The translations under genes were made by a program, and so were the position numbers. Of a stretch of 35,788 nt of DNA, positions 8,178-17,211 are shown piece by piece. The notes under the pieces are model-generated. The model did no database searches. It was not told the DNA's origin and saw only the letters and a program-made list of their open reading frames with translations. Source of the DNA: Pseudoxanthomonas suwonensis (GTDB taxonomy: Bacteria > Pseudomonadota > Gammaproteobacteria > Xanthomonadales > Xanthomonadaceae); the NCBI RefSeq assembly GCF_010093235.1, contig NZ_PDWP01000032.1:1-35788 (forward strand). Direction: 5' to 3'. Every line of letters starts with the position of its first letter. The first letter of the stretch is position 1.

Positions 8178-8201
8178 ATCCGTTTCCCGGCGCCGGGAAA
8201 C
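8178..8201. repeat. Perfect 24-bp palindrome between fliK and fliL
   Basis: CCGTTTCCCGGC (8178-8189) is followed immediately by its exact reverse complement (8190-8201), with no loop. Pairing can extend three more positions, including one G-T. It lies about 130 bp upstream of the fliL sigma54 site, a distance typical of enhancer-type activator sites. It could instead act as a 3'-end hairpin for the fliK transcript, but there is no T-run on either strand. Confidence 0.6.
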
Positions 8202-8441
8202 GGGTGCACCCGGCCGTGGCAGGTGACCGGGCGATCAGTGGAAGCGCGGCGACTGCCGGCTGGCGAACGGGGCCGGGAGACCCGCACGGCACGGTTGCCT
8301 GGGAGTTCGGCCGTGAGTGGCCAGCGCCGCAGGGTGGGCATGGCCCATGGGTATGGGGCGTCGGTGGAACGTCGCCGGCAGGGACCGGGCGCGTGTCCCG
8401 CCGCGACCGGAACGCCGGCAGCGGTGCGGGAGAGCGTCTGG

Positions 8442-9608
8442 TCAGGCGTAGGCGTCGAGCAGGCCGCGTCGCAGGGTCGCAGGGGCGCGCCTGGTCGGAG
8501 CCGTTTCGCCGCCGCCAGCATCGCCTTCCGCGTCCCGGGTGCCGCGGCCGCCCTGGGCGGGGGCGTCCCCGCGGTCATGGCCCACGCCGGCGTGCGCCAG
8601 CTCCAGGCCATGCTGGCCCAGCATCTCGCGCAGGCGCGGCAGGCCCTGCTCCAGCGCCTGGCGGACTTCGGCCTGGGCGCTGCTGAAGTCGGCGCTCAGG
8701 CGGTCACCGTCCAGGTGCAGCCGCACTTCCACCGGTCCCAGGTCCTGGGGCGAGATGCGGATCACGGCGTGGCCGATCTTCTGGCCGGCCAGCCATTCCA
8801 CGTGGTCGCCGACGTCATCGACGAAGCCGGCCTCGCCGAGCTGCGGCGTGGGCAGGTGGGCCGGGGTCTCCAGCGGCGATACGGACGCGGGGGTGCTGGC
8901 CGCGACCGGGGCGAGGCCCGGCAGGACGAAGCCCGGCGCCGGCGCCTCCGGGGCTTCGATCGCCTGTGCCTGCGTCTGCAGTGCGCGCAGGGTTTCGGCG
9001 AAGCGGCCGTTGCCGTTCTCCGGCTCCGCGATCGGCGCCAGCGCGGGGGCATCGGCGGCCACCGGCACGGTTGCCGGACCCGCGGCCTCCGCCATGCCGG
9101 CCGCGTCCATCGTGGCAGCGGCGGCCTGCACCGGCCCGGGCAGGACGGCGGCGGGAGCGGTGGCTTCGCCGGCCAGCGGATTGCCGGCCGGTCCGCCCGC
9201 TGGTGCCTGCACGGGGGCCGGCGCCGGCTGCGCCGGCTGCAGCAGCCAGGCCAGGCCGGGCGGCGGCCATGCGGCTTCCGCCTGGGGGTCGTTTCCAGGT
9301 TCGTCGGCCGGGTCGGTGCCGGCGTCCGCACCCACGGTTGCCGCGGCGGCAGCCTCGTCGGCCGGATCAGCCGCCTTGGCTTCGGGGCGCGCGGCCTGCG
9401 CGCCGGGCTGGCGGCGCGGATCGTCGTTCGGGGCCTTGCGGTCGGCCTTGTCCGGCTGTCCGGGGCTGCTGCGGCGCGAGGCTTCCGTACCCTGCGGGGC
9501 CTCCAGCATGCGGGCGAATCCCAGGTCATCGCCGCGTTCCGGCGTGGAACGGGGAGCGGAGGAAGGGGCAGGGGAGGCGGCGACGGCGCCAAGCAGGGAC
9601 GGGTTCAC
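8442..9608 (-). CDS. fliK: FliK, hook-length control protein
   Basis: A 388-residue protein. The first ~260 residues are Ala/Pro-rich, low-complexity and poorly conserved, as expected for the ruler part of FliK. The C-terminal Flg_hook domain is recognisable: VEWLAGQKIGHAVIRISPQD, LGPVEVRLHLDGDRLSADFSS and ARQ-type helices. FliK measures hook length and makes FlhB switch substrate class. GTG at 9608 overlaps the fliJ TGA by 4 nt, which fixes the start. It is the last gene of the fliE-fliK unit and is followed by a 440-nt spacer. Confidence 0.93.
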   Translation of the reverse strand: MNPSLLGAVAASPAPSSAPRSTPERGDDLGFARMLEAPQGTEASRRSSPGQPDKADRKAPNDDPRRQPGAQAARPEAKAADPADEAAAAATVGADAGTDPADEPGNDPQAEAAWPPPGLAWLLQPAQPAPAPVQAPAGGPAGNPLAGEATAPAAVLPGPVQAAAATMDAAGMAEAAGPATVPVAADAPALAPIAEPENGNGRFAETLRALQTQAQAIEAPEAPAPGFVLPGLAPVAASTPASVSPLETPAHLPTPQLGEAGFVDDVGDHVEWLAGQKIGHAVIRISPQDLGPVEVRLHLDGDRLSADFSSAQAEVRQALEQGLPRLREMLGQHGLELAHAGVGHDRGDAPAQGGRGTRDAEGDAGGGETAPTRRAPATLRRGLLDAYA

Positions 9609-10063
9609 TGCACTTCTCCTTCGCGTCGGGCTTCCTGTTGCGCGGCGCGGACCCGGCGGGCGCCGAGGTCGTCCATTTCGCGCTGGCTGCGGCGCTCGTC
9701 GATCTTCTGCTCCTGGGCGCGGTAGCTGGCGGCCAGCTGCTCCAGCACCTGCTTGTCGCGGCTGGCCAGCAGCAGGCGGGCACGCTCGGCCTCCAGGCGC
9801 TGGCGGCTGAGGTCGACGTTGCGGGTCTGCTGTTCGACCGCGCTTTCCAGCCGGTCGAGGAAGGCGCGGCGGTTGGCCAGCTGCGCCGGGCTGATCGCGG
9901 CCATCTGGCTGGAGGCGTACTCCTCGGCATACCGGCGCAGTTCCTCCAGCCGCGACTCCTGCAGCTGGTGGGCCCGCTGGCGCTCGGCCAGGTCGCGGGC
10001 CACGGCATCCTCGTGCTCCTGCGCCCGGCGCAGCAGCGGATCGATGCGGCGGGACTGCATCAT
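9605..10063 (-). CDS. fliJ: FliJ, export ATPase central stalk/chaperone-escort protein
   Basis: A 152-residue, almost wholly helical coiled-coil protein rich in Glu, Arg, Gln and Ala. It starts MMQSRRIDPLLRRAQEHEDAVARDLAERQR and contains LEELRRYAEEY and LDRLESAVEQQTRNVDLSRQRLEAERARLL, the usual FliJ pattern. In the family FliJ inserts in the FliI hexamer like the gamma subunit of F1-ATPase and contacts FlhA. ATGA overlaps join it to fliI and to fliK (GTGA). Size, coiled-coil character and position support the call. Confidence 0.93.
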   Translation of the reverse strand: MMQSRRIDPLLRRAQEHEDAVARDLAERQRAHQLQESRLEELRRYAEEYASSQMAAISPAQLANRRAFLDRLESAVEQQTRNVDLSRQRLEAERARLLLASRDKQVLEQLAASYRAQEQKIDERRSQREMDDLGARRVRAAQQEARREGEVQ

Positions 10064-11472
10064 GCGGCGTTCTCCTTCTTCTGCAGCAGGTCGGCGAGGG
10101 CCTGGCGGCTATGTTGCAGGTCCGCCGAGCGGGCGATGTCCTGGCCGAGGAACTCGACGATCTCCGGCCAGCGCGCCAGCGCCTCGTCCACCACCGGGTC
10201 GTTGCCCCGCTGGTAGGCGCCGATGGCGATCAGGTCGCGGTTGGCGTTGTAGGCGGCGACCAGGCGCTTGAGTGCGCGGATGCGCTCGCGCCAGGTCTCG
10301 TCGGCGATGTCCTGGACCACGCGGCTGACCGAGGATTCGACGTCGATGGCCGGGTACAGGCCGGCGTCGGCGATCCGGCGCGACAGCAGGATGTGGCCGT
10401 CGAGGATGGCGCGGGCGGCGTCGGCGATCGGGTCCTGTGGGTCGTCGCCCTCGGTCAGCACGGTGTAGAAGGCGGTGATCGAGCCACGCCCGGCGGCGCC
10501 GTTGCCGGCGCGTTCCACCAGCGCCGGGAGCTTGGCGAACACGCTCGGCGGGTAGCCGCGGGTGGTCGGCGGCTCGCCCACCGACAGGCCGATCTCGCGC
10601 TGGGCCTGGGCGAAGCGGGTCAGCGAGTCCATCAGCAGCAGGACGTTCAGGCCCTGGTCGCGGAACCACTCGGCGATGGCGGTGGCGCGGTAGGCGCCAT
10701 GCAGGCGCGCCAGTGGCGGGCGGTCGGCCGGGGCGGCCACGACCACCGCGCGGCGCAGGCCTTCCTCGCCCAGGGTGGTCTCGACGAAGTCGCGCACTTC
10801 GCGGCCGCGCTCGCCGATCAGGCCGACGACGATGACGTCGGCCGAGGTGAAGCGGGTCATCATGCCCAGCAGCGTCGACTTGCCGACGCCGGAGCCGGCG
10901 AACAGGCCCACGCGCTGGCCACGACCGATCGGCAGCAGGGCGTTGATCGCGCGCACGCCCACGTCGAGCGGCTGGATGATGGGTTCGCGCGCCAGCGGGT
11001 TTATTGCAACTCCGGCCATGCCGACGCTGCCCTCGGCGCGGATCGGGCCCTTGCCATCCAGCGGCACGCCGTCGGAGTCGATGACCCGGCCGAGCAGGCC
11101 TTCGCCCACTTCCACGCCGCCGCGGCGGCGCACCGGCACCACCCGGGCGTTGGGCAGCAGGCCGTGCAGTTCGGCGCTGGGCATCAGCGAGGTGCGGTCG
11201 CCGGCGAAGCCGACCACCTCGGCCTCGACCCAGCCGCCATCGGCCACTTCCACCTTGCAGGTGGCGCCCATCGGCGCCTCGCAGCCGGTGGCTTCCAGGG
11301 CCAGGCCCACCGCGCGGCGCAGGATGCCCTCGCGGATCAGGCCGCGGCCGGCGGCCTGGTCCAGCGAGATCGACTCCAGGCGCATGGCCAGGCGCAGGTT
11401 GCGCGCGGACAGCCAGTCGGCCGGCACCGCGCCGCCGGCGGGATTGCGTGCAGGAGCAGGAGCGGGACTCAT
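10060..11472 (-). CDS. fliI: FliI, flagellum-specific export ATPase
   Basis: A 470-residue F1-beta-like ATPase. The Walker A sequence AGSGVGKST is at residues 192-200, followed by VVGLIGERGREVRDFVE, and the Walker B sequence LLLMDSLTRFAQAQREIGL comes later. The catalytic core continues with PPTTRGYPPSVFAKLPALVERAG. FliI hydrolyses ATP to unload chaperones and deliver substrates to the FlhA/FlhB gate. ATG at 11472 overlaps fliH by 4 nt. The N-terminus is slightly extended and Pro/Ala-rich. All key motifs are intact. Confidence 0.98.
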   Translation of the reverse strand: MSPAPAPARNPAGGAVPADWLSARNLRLAMRLESISLDQAAGRGLIREGILRRAVGLALEATGCEAPMGATCKVEVADGGWVEAEVVGFAGDRTSLMPSAELHGLLPNARVVPVRRRGGVEVGEGLLGRVIDSDGVPLDGKGPIRAEGSVGMAGVAINPLAREPIIQPLDVGVRAINALLPIGRGQRVGLFAGSGVGKSTLLGMMTRFTSADVIVVGLIGERGREVRDFVETTLGEEGLRRAVVVAAPADRPPLARLHGAYRATAIAEWFRDQGLNVLLLMDSLTRFAQAQREIGLSVGEPPTTRGYPPSVFAKLPALVERAGNGAAGRGSITAFYTVLTEGDDPQDPIADAARAILDGHILLSRRIADAGLYPAIDVESSVSRVVQDIADETWRERIRALKRLVAAYNANRDLIAIGAYQRGNDPVVDEALARWPEIVEFLGQDIARSADLQHSRQALADLLQKKENAA

Positions 11473-12092
11473 GCGCCGGCTCCGGCCTTGTGGAGGACGC
11501 TTTCCAGCGCGCCGCGCAGGCGCGCTTCCAGGGTGCCGTCGATGCGCACGGCCTCGGCATGCACGCGCAGGTCGCCGCGGCCCAGGCTGGGATCGGGGAC
11601 CAGGCGCGCGCCGGCCGGCAGCGCCAGCATCGGGGCCAGGGCCTGGATGTCGTCCGGATGCAGGCGCACCTCGACGTCGCGGCCCGCGCCACCGACCGCA
11701 TCCAGCGCCTCGGCGACCAGTTCGGACAGCAGCGCCGGCTCGGCCGCGTAGGCGCGCCCGACCAGGCTGCCGGCGATGCGCACGGCCAGTTCGCCGAGCG
11801 CGGCGGTGACCTCGTCCTCGAGGCGGGCGAGGGGACGGGTGAAGTTGTCGAGGATGCCCTCGATCTGGGCGGTCAGGCGGCGCACCTCGGCCTGCCCCTG
11901 GGCGAAGCCTTCCTGGTGGCCCTGGGCGAGGCCTGCCTGGTAGCCCTCCTCGCGCGCGGCGTCCTGGATCTCCTGGATCTCCTCCAGGGTGGGCGGCACC
12001 GGGATCGGCACCTCCTCCACGATCTCCGGGGCGGCCGCCTGCTGCGGCTCGACCTCCAGTTCCGGAGCCAGCCAGCGGACGACGGTGCTCAT
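11469..12092 (-). CDS. fliH: FliH, regulator/stator of the export ATPase
   Basis: A 207-residue protein with an acidic N-terminal third, a helical GxxxG-like middle (EGYQAGLAQGHQEGFAQGQAEVRRL) and a C-terminal domain related to the V/F-type ATPase E/delta subunits (VEVRLHPDDIQAL, RLVPDPSLGRGDLRVHAEAVRIDGTLEARL). The glycine repeat spaced by three residues is the classic FliH signature. FliH dimers hold FliI and anchor it to FliN. ATGA overlaps link it to fliG and fliI. Confidence 0.95.
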   Translation of the reverse strand: MSTVVRWLAPELEVEPQQAAAPEIVEEVPIPVPPTLEEIQEIQDAAREEGYQAGLAQGHQEGFAQGQAEVRRLTAQIEGILDNFTRPLARLEDEVTAALGELAVRIAGSLVGRAYAAEPALLSELVAEALDAVGGAGRDVEVRLHPDDIQALAPMLALPAGARLVPDPSLGRGDLRVHAEAVRIDGTLEARLRGALESVLHKAGAGA

Positions 12093-13105
12093 ACCAGCTC
12101 CTCGCCGCCGCCGTTGCTGAGGTTGATCACGCCCTCATCGGCCAGGCGGCGGACGATGGCCATGATCTCCTTCTGCGCCGCCTCGACGTCGGCCAGGCGT
12201 ACCGGGCCGCGGGCCTCCATGTCCTCCAGCAGGATCTCGGCCGCACGCTGGGACATGTTGCGGGTGATCTTCTCGCGCACCCTGACGTCGGCGCCGCGCA
12301 GGGCGATGCCCAGGCGCTCGCCGGAGACCTCGCGCAGCAGGGTCTGCAGCTCGCGGTCGTCCAGCTCGACCAGGTCGTCGAACACGAACATCAGGTCCTG
12401 GATGCGCTGGCACAGTTCGCTGTCGACCTTGCCGATCTCGCCCAGGATCGACTGGTCCTGCCCGGTCTCCAGGAAGTTGAGGATGTTCGCCGCGACCTTG
12501 ACGCCGCCGATGTTGGACGACTTGAGGTTCTGGTTGCCGGCGAACTGGCGCTCCATGATCTCGTTGAGCTCGTTCAGCGCGTTCGGCGGGATGCCGTCGA
12601 GGGTGGCGATGCGCAGCAGCACGTCGGCGCGCACGCGCTCGGGCAGGAACTTCAGCGCCTCGGCGGCCTGGTCCGGGTCCAGGTGGGACAGCACGATGGC
12701 CACGATCTGCGGGTGCTCGTTGCGCACCAGGTCGGCCACCGCGCGCGGATCCATCCACTTGAGCGTGTCCAGGCCGGTGGTGTTGCGGCCCAGCAGGATG
12801 CGGTCGATCAGGCTGCCGGCCTTGTCCGCGCCGAGGGCCTGGATCAGCACGTTGCGGATGTAGTCGTCGGCGCCCACGCCCAGCGAGGTCTGGCGCTCGA
12901 GCGCGTTCTCGAACTGCTGCATGACGTCCATGACCTGCTCGCGGCTGATGCCGCTCATGGTCGCCATGGCCAGGCCGAGCTTCTGCACTTCCTTGGCGCT
13001 CATGTGCTTGAGCACCTCGGCGGCGTCGGCCTCGCCCAGCGAAAGCAGCAGCACCGCGGCGCGCTGCACGCCGTTGAGCTCGGACGGGAGACTAGGCTGC
13101 TTCAT
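12089..13105 (-). CDS. fliG: FliG, C-ring rotor protein that generates torque
   Basis: A 338-residue protein of standard length. It has the N-terminal FliF-binding domain (NGVQRAAVLLLSLGEADAAEVLKHMSAKEVQKL), the middle EHPQ motif (LVRNEHPQIVAIVLSHLDPDQAAEAL) and the torque helix region (DDLVELDDRELQTLLREVSGERLGIALRGAD), with the charged residues that meet the stator. ATG at 13105 lies inside the end of fliF (14-nt overlap), so the two genes are probably translated in concert. FliG caps the MS-ring made by FliF. Confidence 0.98.
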   Translation of the reverse strand: MKQPSLPSELNGVQRAAVLLLSLGEADAAEVLKHMSAKEVQKLGLAMATMSGISREQVMDVMQQFENALERQTSLGVGADDYIRNVLIQALGADKAGSLIDRILLGRNTTGLDTLKWMDPRAVADLVRNEHPQIVAIVLSHLDPDQAAEALKFLPERVRADVLLRIATLDGIPPNALNELNEIMERQFAGNQNLKSSNIGGVKVAANILNFLETGQDQSILGEIGKVDSELCQRIQDLMFVFDDLVELDDRELQTLLREVSGERLGIALRGADVRVREKITRNMSQRAAEILLEDMEARGPVRLADVEAAQKEIMAIVRRLADEGVINLSNGGGEELV

Positions 13106-14789
13106 TTCCCAACCACTCCTTCACGACCTGGGCGACCCGCTTGGAGTCGGCGCGCACGGCCTCGCGCGCGGTGCGCAGGCGGTCCTCGTAGGAATCCGAG
13201 GGCAGGGCCATCGGCGTGGGCGCCTGCAGTCCGATCTTGGCGGTGTCCTCGGCCAGCGCCGGCATCTCCTCGTCGTCGTCCAGCAGCGAGACCTCCGCCG
13301 TCTGCGGCTCGGTCTCCTCCTTCTTCGGCGCCGGCGGGGCGACGATCTGGCGGATGCTCGGGCGCAGCACGCCGAACAGCAGGGCCAGCACCACCACCGC
13401 GCCGACCAGCAGGCGCAGGGCGTCGCGGACCCGCGGGTCCTCCCACCACTTCGGCGCGTCGGCCACCGGGGCCTCGTCGCGCACGAACGGGGCGTTGACC
13501 ACCGAGACCACGTCGCCGCGGGAGGCGTCGAAGCCCACCGCCTGGCGCACCAGCTCCTGGACCCTGGCCAGTTCCTGCTCGGACAGCGGTTGCAGGGTGA
13601 CCTTGCCGTCGGCGCCGGCGCGCGGCACGTGGTCCACCACCACCGCGGCGGTGACGCGGCGGATGCGGCCGGCCGGCTGGCGGGTGTGCTGCAGGGTGCG
13701 GTCCAGCTCGAAGTTGCGGGTGGCGCTGCGCGAGCTGGTGCCGGTGGCGGCCGCGGTGGCGGTACCCGGCAGCGGGGTGCCGTCGGCCTGCTGCTCGGCG
13801 GCCGCGCCCGGCGGGGCGTTGCTGGGGGCGCCGGGGATGCCCGGCGGGCCCTCGCCGGCGGTGGTGTTCTCGCTGCCCTGTTCGCTGCGCAGCTTCTGCG
13901 GCTCGGCGTTGAACAGCTCGCGCGCCTCCTCGGTGACCGAGAAGTCCATGTCCCCGGTGACCTCGGCGTTGACCCGGCCGCTGCCGGTCAGCGGCGCCAG
14001 CAGCTCGCGGATGCGCTGGTTGTACGAGGTCTCCTGGCGGCGGACCTGCTCGAACTGGGCGGCGCTGAGCGCAGAGGCGCTGTCCTGGCCATTGCTGCTG
14101 AGCAGGCGGCCGTTCTGGTCCACCACGGTGACCCGCTCGGGCGCCAGGTCCGGGATCGAGGAGGACACCAGGTGGACGATGGCGTCGACCTGGTTGCGCT
14201 CCAGCAGCGCGCCGGAGCGCAGCTCCAGCACCACCGAGGCGCTGGCGGCCTCGCGCTGGCGGGGGAACGCCGAAGGCTTGGGGATGGCCAGGTGCACGCG
14301 GGCGTCGCGCACCGGACGCAGGGTGGAGATGGTGCGGACCAGCTCGGTTTCCAGCGCGTGCTGGTAGCGCGCGTTCTCCACGAACTGGCTGACGCCGAAG
14401 CCCGGGTCGCGCTCCATCATCTCGAAGCCCAGGCGACCGCTCTCGGTCAGGCCGGAGCCGGCCAGCTTCAGGCGGGCGTCGTGCAGGTTGGCCTCCGGCA
14501 CGGAAATGGCGCCGGTGGCCTGGTCGAGCTTGAACGGGATCTGCGCGGCGCGCAGCAGGTCGGTGGCCTCGGCCGTGGCCTTGGGGTCCAGGCCGGTGTA
14601 GAGCGGGGTATAGGCCGGCTTCTGCGACCAGAAGAAGACGAACAGGCCGGCGGCGACCGCCAGGGCGATGACCAGCAGGGTGCCGATCTTCCGCCCGAGC
14701 TGCATCTCCTGCAGCTTGACCACCGCCAGCGCCGCCTTCTCGGTGGCCTGCTCGCGGTTGAACGCGTCCTTGGAAAGGGTCATTGCCAT
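13092..14789 (-). CDS. fliF: FliF, MS-ring protein
   Basis: A 565-residue protein with an N-terminal membrane helix (GTLLVIALAVAAGLFVFFW, about 34-52) and a second one near the C-terminus (LRLLVGAVVVLALLFGVLR, about 452-470). Between them are the ring-building motifs (YTPLYTGLDPKATAEATDLL, VQ-type ARVHLAIPKPSAFPRQREAASASVVLEL) and a Gly/Ala/Pro-rich linker. The C-terminal tail (WLGNEAA) is the FliG-binding end. ATG at 14789 is used; an in-frame ATG at 14783 is an alternative. It follows fliE by 22 nt. Confidence 0.97.
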   Translation of the reverse strand: MAMTLSKDAFNREQATEKAALAVVKLQEMQLGRKIGTLLVIALAVAAGLFVFFWSQKPAYTPLYTGLDPKATAEATDLLRAAQIPFKLDQATGAISVPEANLHDARLKLAGSGLTESGRLGFEMMERDPGFGVSQFVENARYQHALETELVRTISTLRPVRDARVHLAIPKPSAFPRQREAASASVVLELRSGALLERNQVDAIVHLVSSSIPDLAPERVTVVDQNGRLLSSNGQDSASALSAAQFEQVRRQETSYNQRIRELLAPLTGSGRVNAEVTGDMDFSVTEEARELFNAEPQKLRSEQGSENTTAGEGPPGIPGAPSNAPPGAAAEQQADGTPLPGTATAAATGTSSRSATRNFELDRTLQHTRQPAGRIRRVTAAVVVDHVPRAGADGKVTLQPLSEQELARVQELVRQAVGFDASRGDVVSVVNAPFVRDEAPVADAPKWWEDPRVRDALRLLVGAVVVLALLFGVLRPSIRQIVAPPAPKKEETEPQTAEVSLLDDDEEMPALAEDTAKIGLQAPTPMALPSDSYEDRLRTAREAVRADSKRVAQVVKEWLGNEAA

Positions 14790-14806
14790 CGTGCTTCAGT
14801 CCCCGG

Positions 14807-15184
14807 TCACAGCGGCATGTTCATGACGTCCTGGTACGCCTGTACCAGTCGGTTGCGGACCTCGACGGTGGCGCGGAAGGCCACCTGCGACTGCTGCGAG
14901 GCGACCATCACCCGGGCCAGGTCCGCGCCCGGCTCGCCGCGCTCGAACGCGGCCTGCAGCGCCCCGGCCTTCGCCTGGGCCGCGTTCACGCCCTCCATCG
15001 CGCGGGACAGGGTCTGGGTGAAGCTCGGCACGCCGGAAACGCCGCCGGCGCCCGGAGCCTGCATCCCGCCCAGGCCCTGGATCGCGTCGCCGCGCGCCAC
15101 GTCGCCGGTACGCGCGGCCGCCTGGCCGAGCTGGCCCTGGTAGGCGCGGATCTGCGACAGGACGGAGCTGATCGAGTCGGTCAT
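14807..15184 (-). CDS. fliE: FliE, MS-ring to rod adapter
   Basis: A 125-residue protein starting MTDSISSVLSQIRAYQGQLG. After a Gly-rich linker it has the conserved FliE block PSFTQTLSRAMEGVNAAQAKAGAL, then DLARVMVASQQSQVAFRATVEVRNRLVQAYQDVMNMPL, the family's invariant C-terminal helix. FliE is the first exported protein and joins rod and MS-ring. ATG at 15184 is preceded by AGGGGAA. The frame upstream of it is open but crosses a promoter and a terminator, so it is not coding. First gene of the fliEFGHIJK unit, under a sigma54 promoter. Confidence 0.97.
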   Translation of the reverse strand: MTDSISSVLSQIRAYQGQLGQAAARTGDVARGDAIQGLGGMQAPGAGGVSGVPSFTQTLSRAMEGVNAAQAKAGALQAAFERGEPGADLARVMVASQQSQVAFRATVEVRNRLVQAYQDVMNMPL

Positions 15185-15225
15185 GGGTGGTTCCCCTCGG
15201 CATGGGCCGGTGTCGCCGCAGTGGA

Positions 15226-15241
15226 TGCAAGCGGCGTGCCA
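15226..15241 (-). promoter_or_regulatory. Sigma54 (-24/-12) promoter for the fliE operon
   Basis: The minus strand reads TGGCACGCCGCTTGCA, a match at all defined positions of TGGCACGnnnnTTGCW. It lies 42 nt before the fliE ATG, just downstream of the fleQ terminator. It would be driven by RpoN with FleQ, both encoded immediately upstream. Confidence 0.92.
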
Positions 15242-15295
15242 CGGGTGCAGGGCATGGGCGCCGGAAATCCGACCGCGCCCGGGGCGCGACCCCGG

Positions 15296-15329
15296 AAAAC
15301 GGCAACGCCCCGCGGGCGCGGGGCGTTGC
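15296..15329 (-). terminator. Intrinsic terminator after fleQ
   Basis: On the minus strand GCAACGCCCCGCG (15329-15317) pairs with CGCGGGGCGTTGC (15314-15302), followed by CGTTTT. The very strong stem and short T-run lie 30 nt after the fleQ stop and insulate the regulatory genes from the fliE promoter. Confidence 0.85.
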
Positions 15330-15359
15330 AGCGGCCGGCGGCGCGGGGAGCGGCCGTGC

Positions 15360-16813
<1,454 letters not shown>

Positions 16814-16817
<4 letters not shown>

Positions 16818-17194
16818 GGCGCTTGTACTCCGGCAAGACGCTCCAGGATCGGAACCACTTCCTGGAGGTAGGACAGTTTGCTGACGAAGCCATCGGCGCC
16901 GGCGCGGATCGCATGCTCGCGATGCTCGGCGTCGTCGAAATGGCTGGCGATGACGATGAAGGGCGGCTCGTCCTGTGCCTTGATCAGGCGCGTTGCCTGC
17001 AGCCCGCCCATCTCGGGCATGGCCAGGTCCATGAGGACCACGTCGGGGCGCAGCGCTTCGGAGCGCTCGATCGCTTCCAGTCCGTTGCCGGCGGTGCCGG
17101 CGACCTCGAGCCACTCCAGCCTGCGGAAGTGGCGCAGGGCGGCGTTGATGAATCCTTCGTGGTCGTCGACCAGCAGGACGCGGATGGTGCGCAT
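16814..17194 (-). CDS. vemR: VemR-like single-domain response regulator (CheY-like receiver)
   Basis: A 126-residue protein that is only a receiver domain. It has the acidic pocket DDH (10-12), the phospho-acceptor Asp56 in VVLMDLAMPEMGG, Ser84 in VIASHFD where CheY has Thr, and Lys106 in DGFVSKL. No output domain follows. Gene order rpoN-vemR-fleQ is that of Xanthomonas campestris, where VemR acts on motility and virulence through FleQ and RpoN2. The name is taken from that synteny and domain layout. The start is ATG with GGAG upstream, 17 nt after the rpoN stop. No partner kinase is encoded in the window. Confidence 0.88.
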
Positions 17195-17211
17195 CGGGCT
17201 ACTCCGGGGGG

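Larger units (their letters stand above)
8002..8441. other. 440-nt non-coding spacer between fliK and fliL
   Basis: No open frame here has a recognisable product or a ribosome binding site. The open frames that cross it are antisense or out-of-frame extensions from fliK and fliL. It holds a sigma54 promoter for fliL (8035-8050) and a perfect 24-bp palindrome (8178-8201). I found no T-tract terminator for the upstream fliE-fliK operon. Confidence 0.7.

Noticed and set aside
7457-8611. Open frame bridging fliK, the spacer and fliL
   Set aside because: It runs out of frame with both genes, through a sigma54 promoter and a palindrome, and encodes low-complexity residues.
12921-15143. 740-codon plus-strand frame opposite fliF and fliG
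   Set aside because: Antisense shadow of clearly recognised genes.
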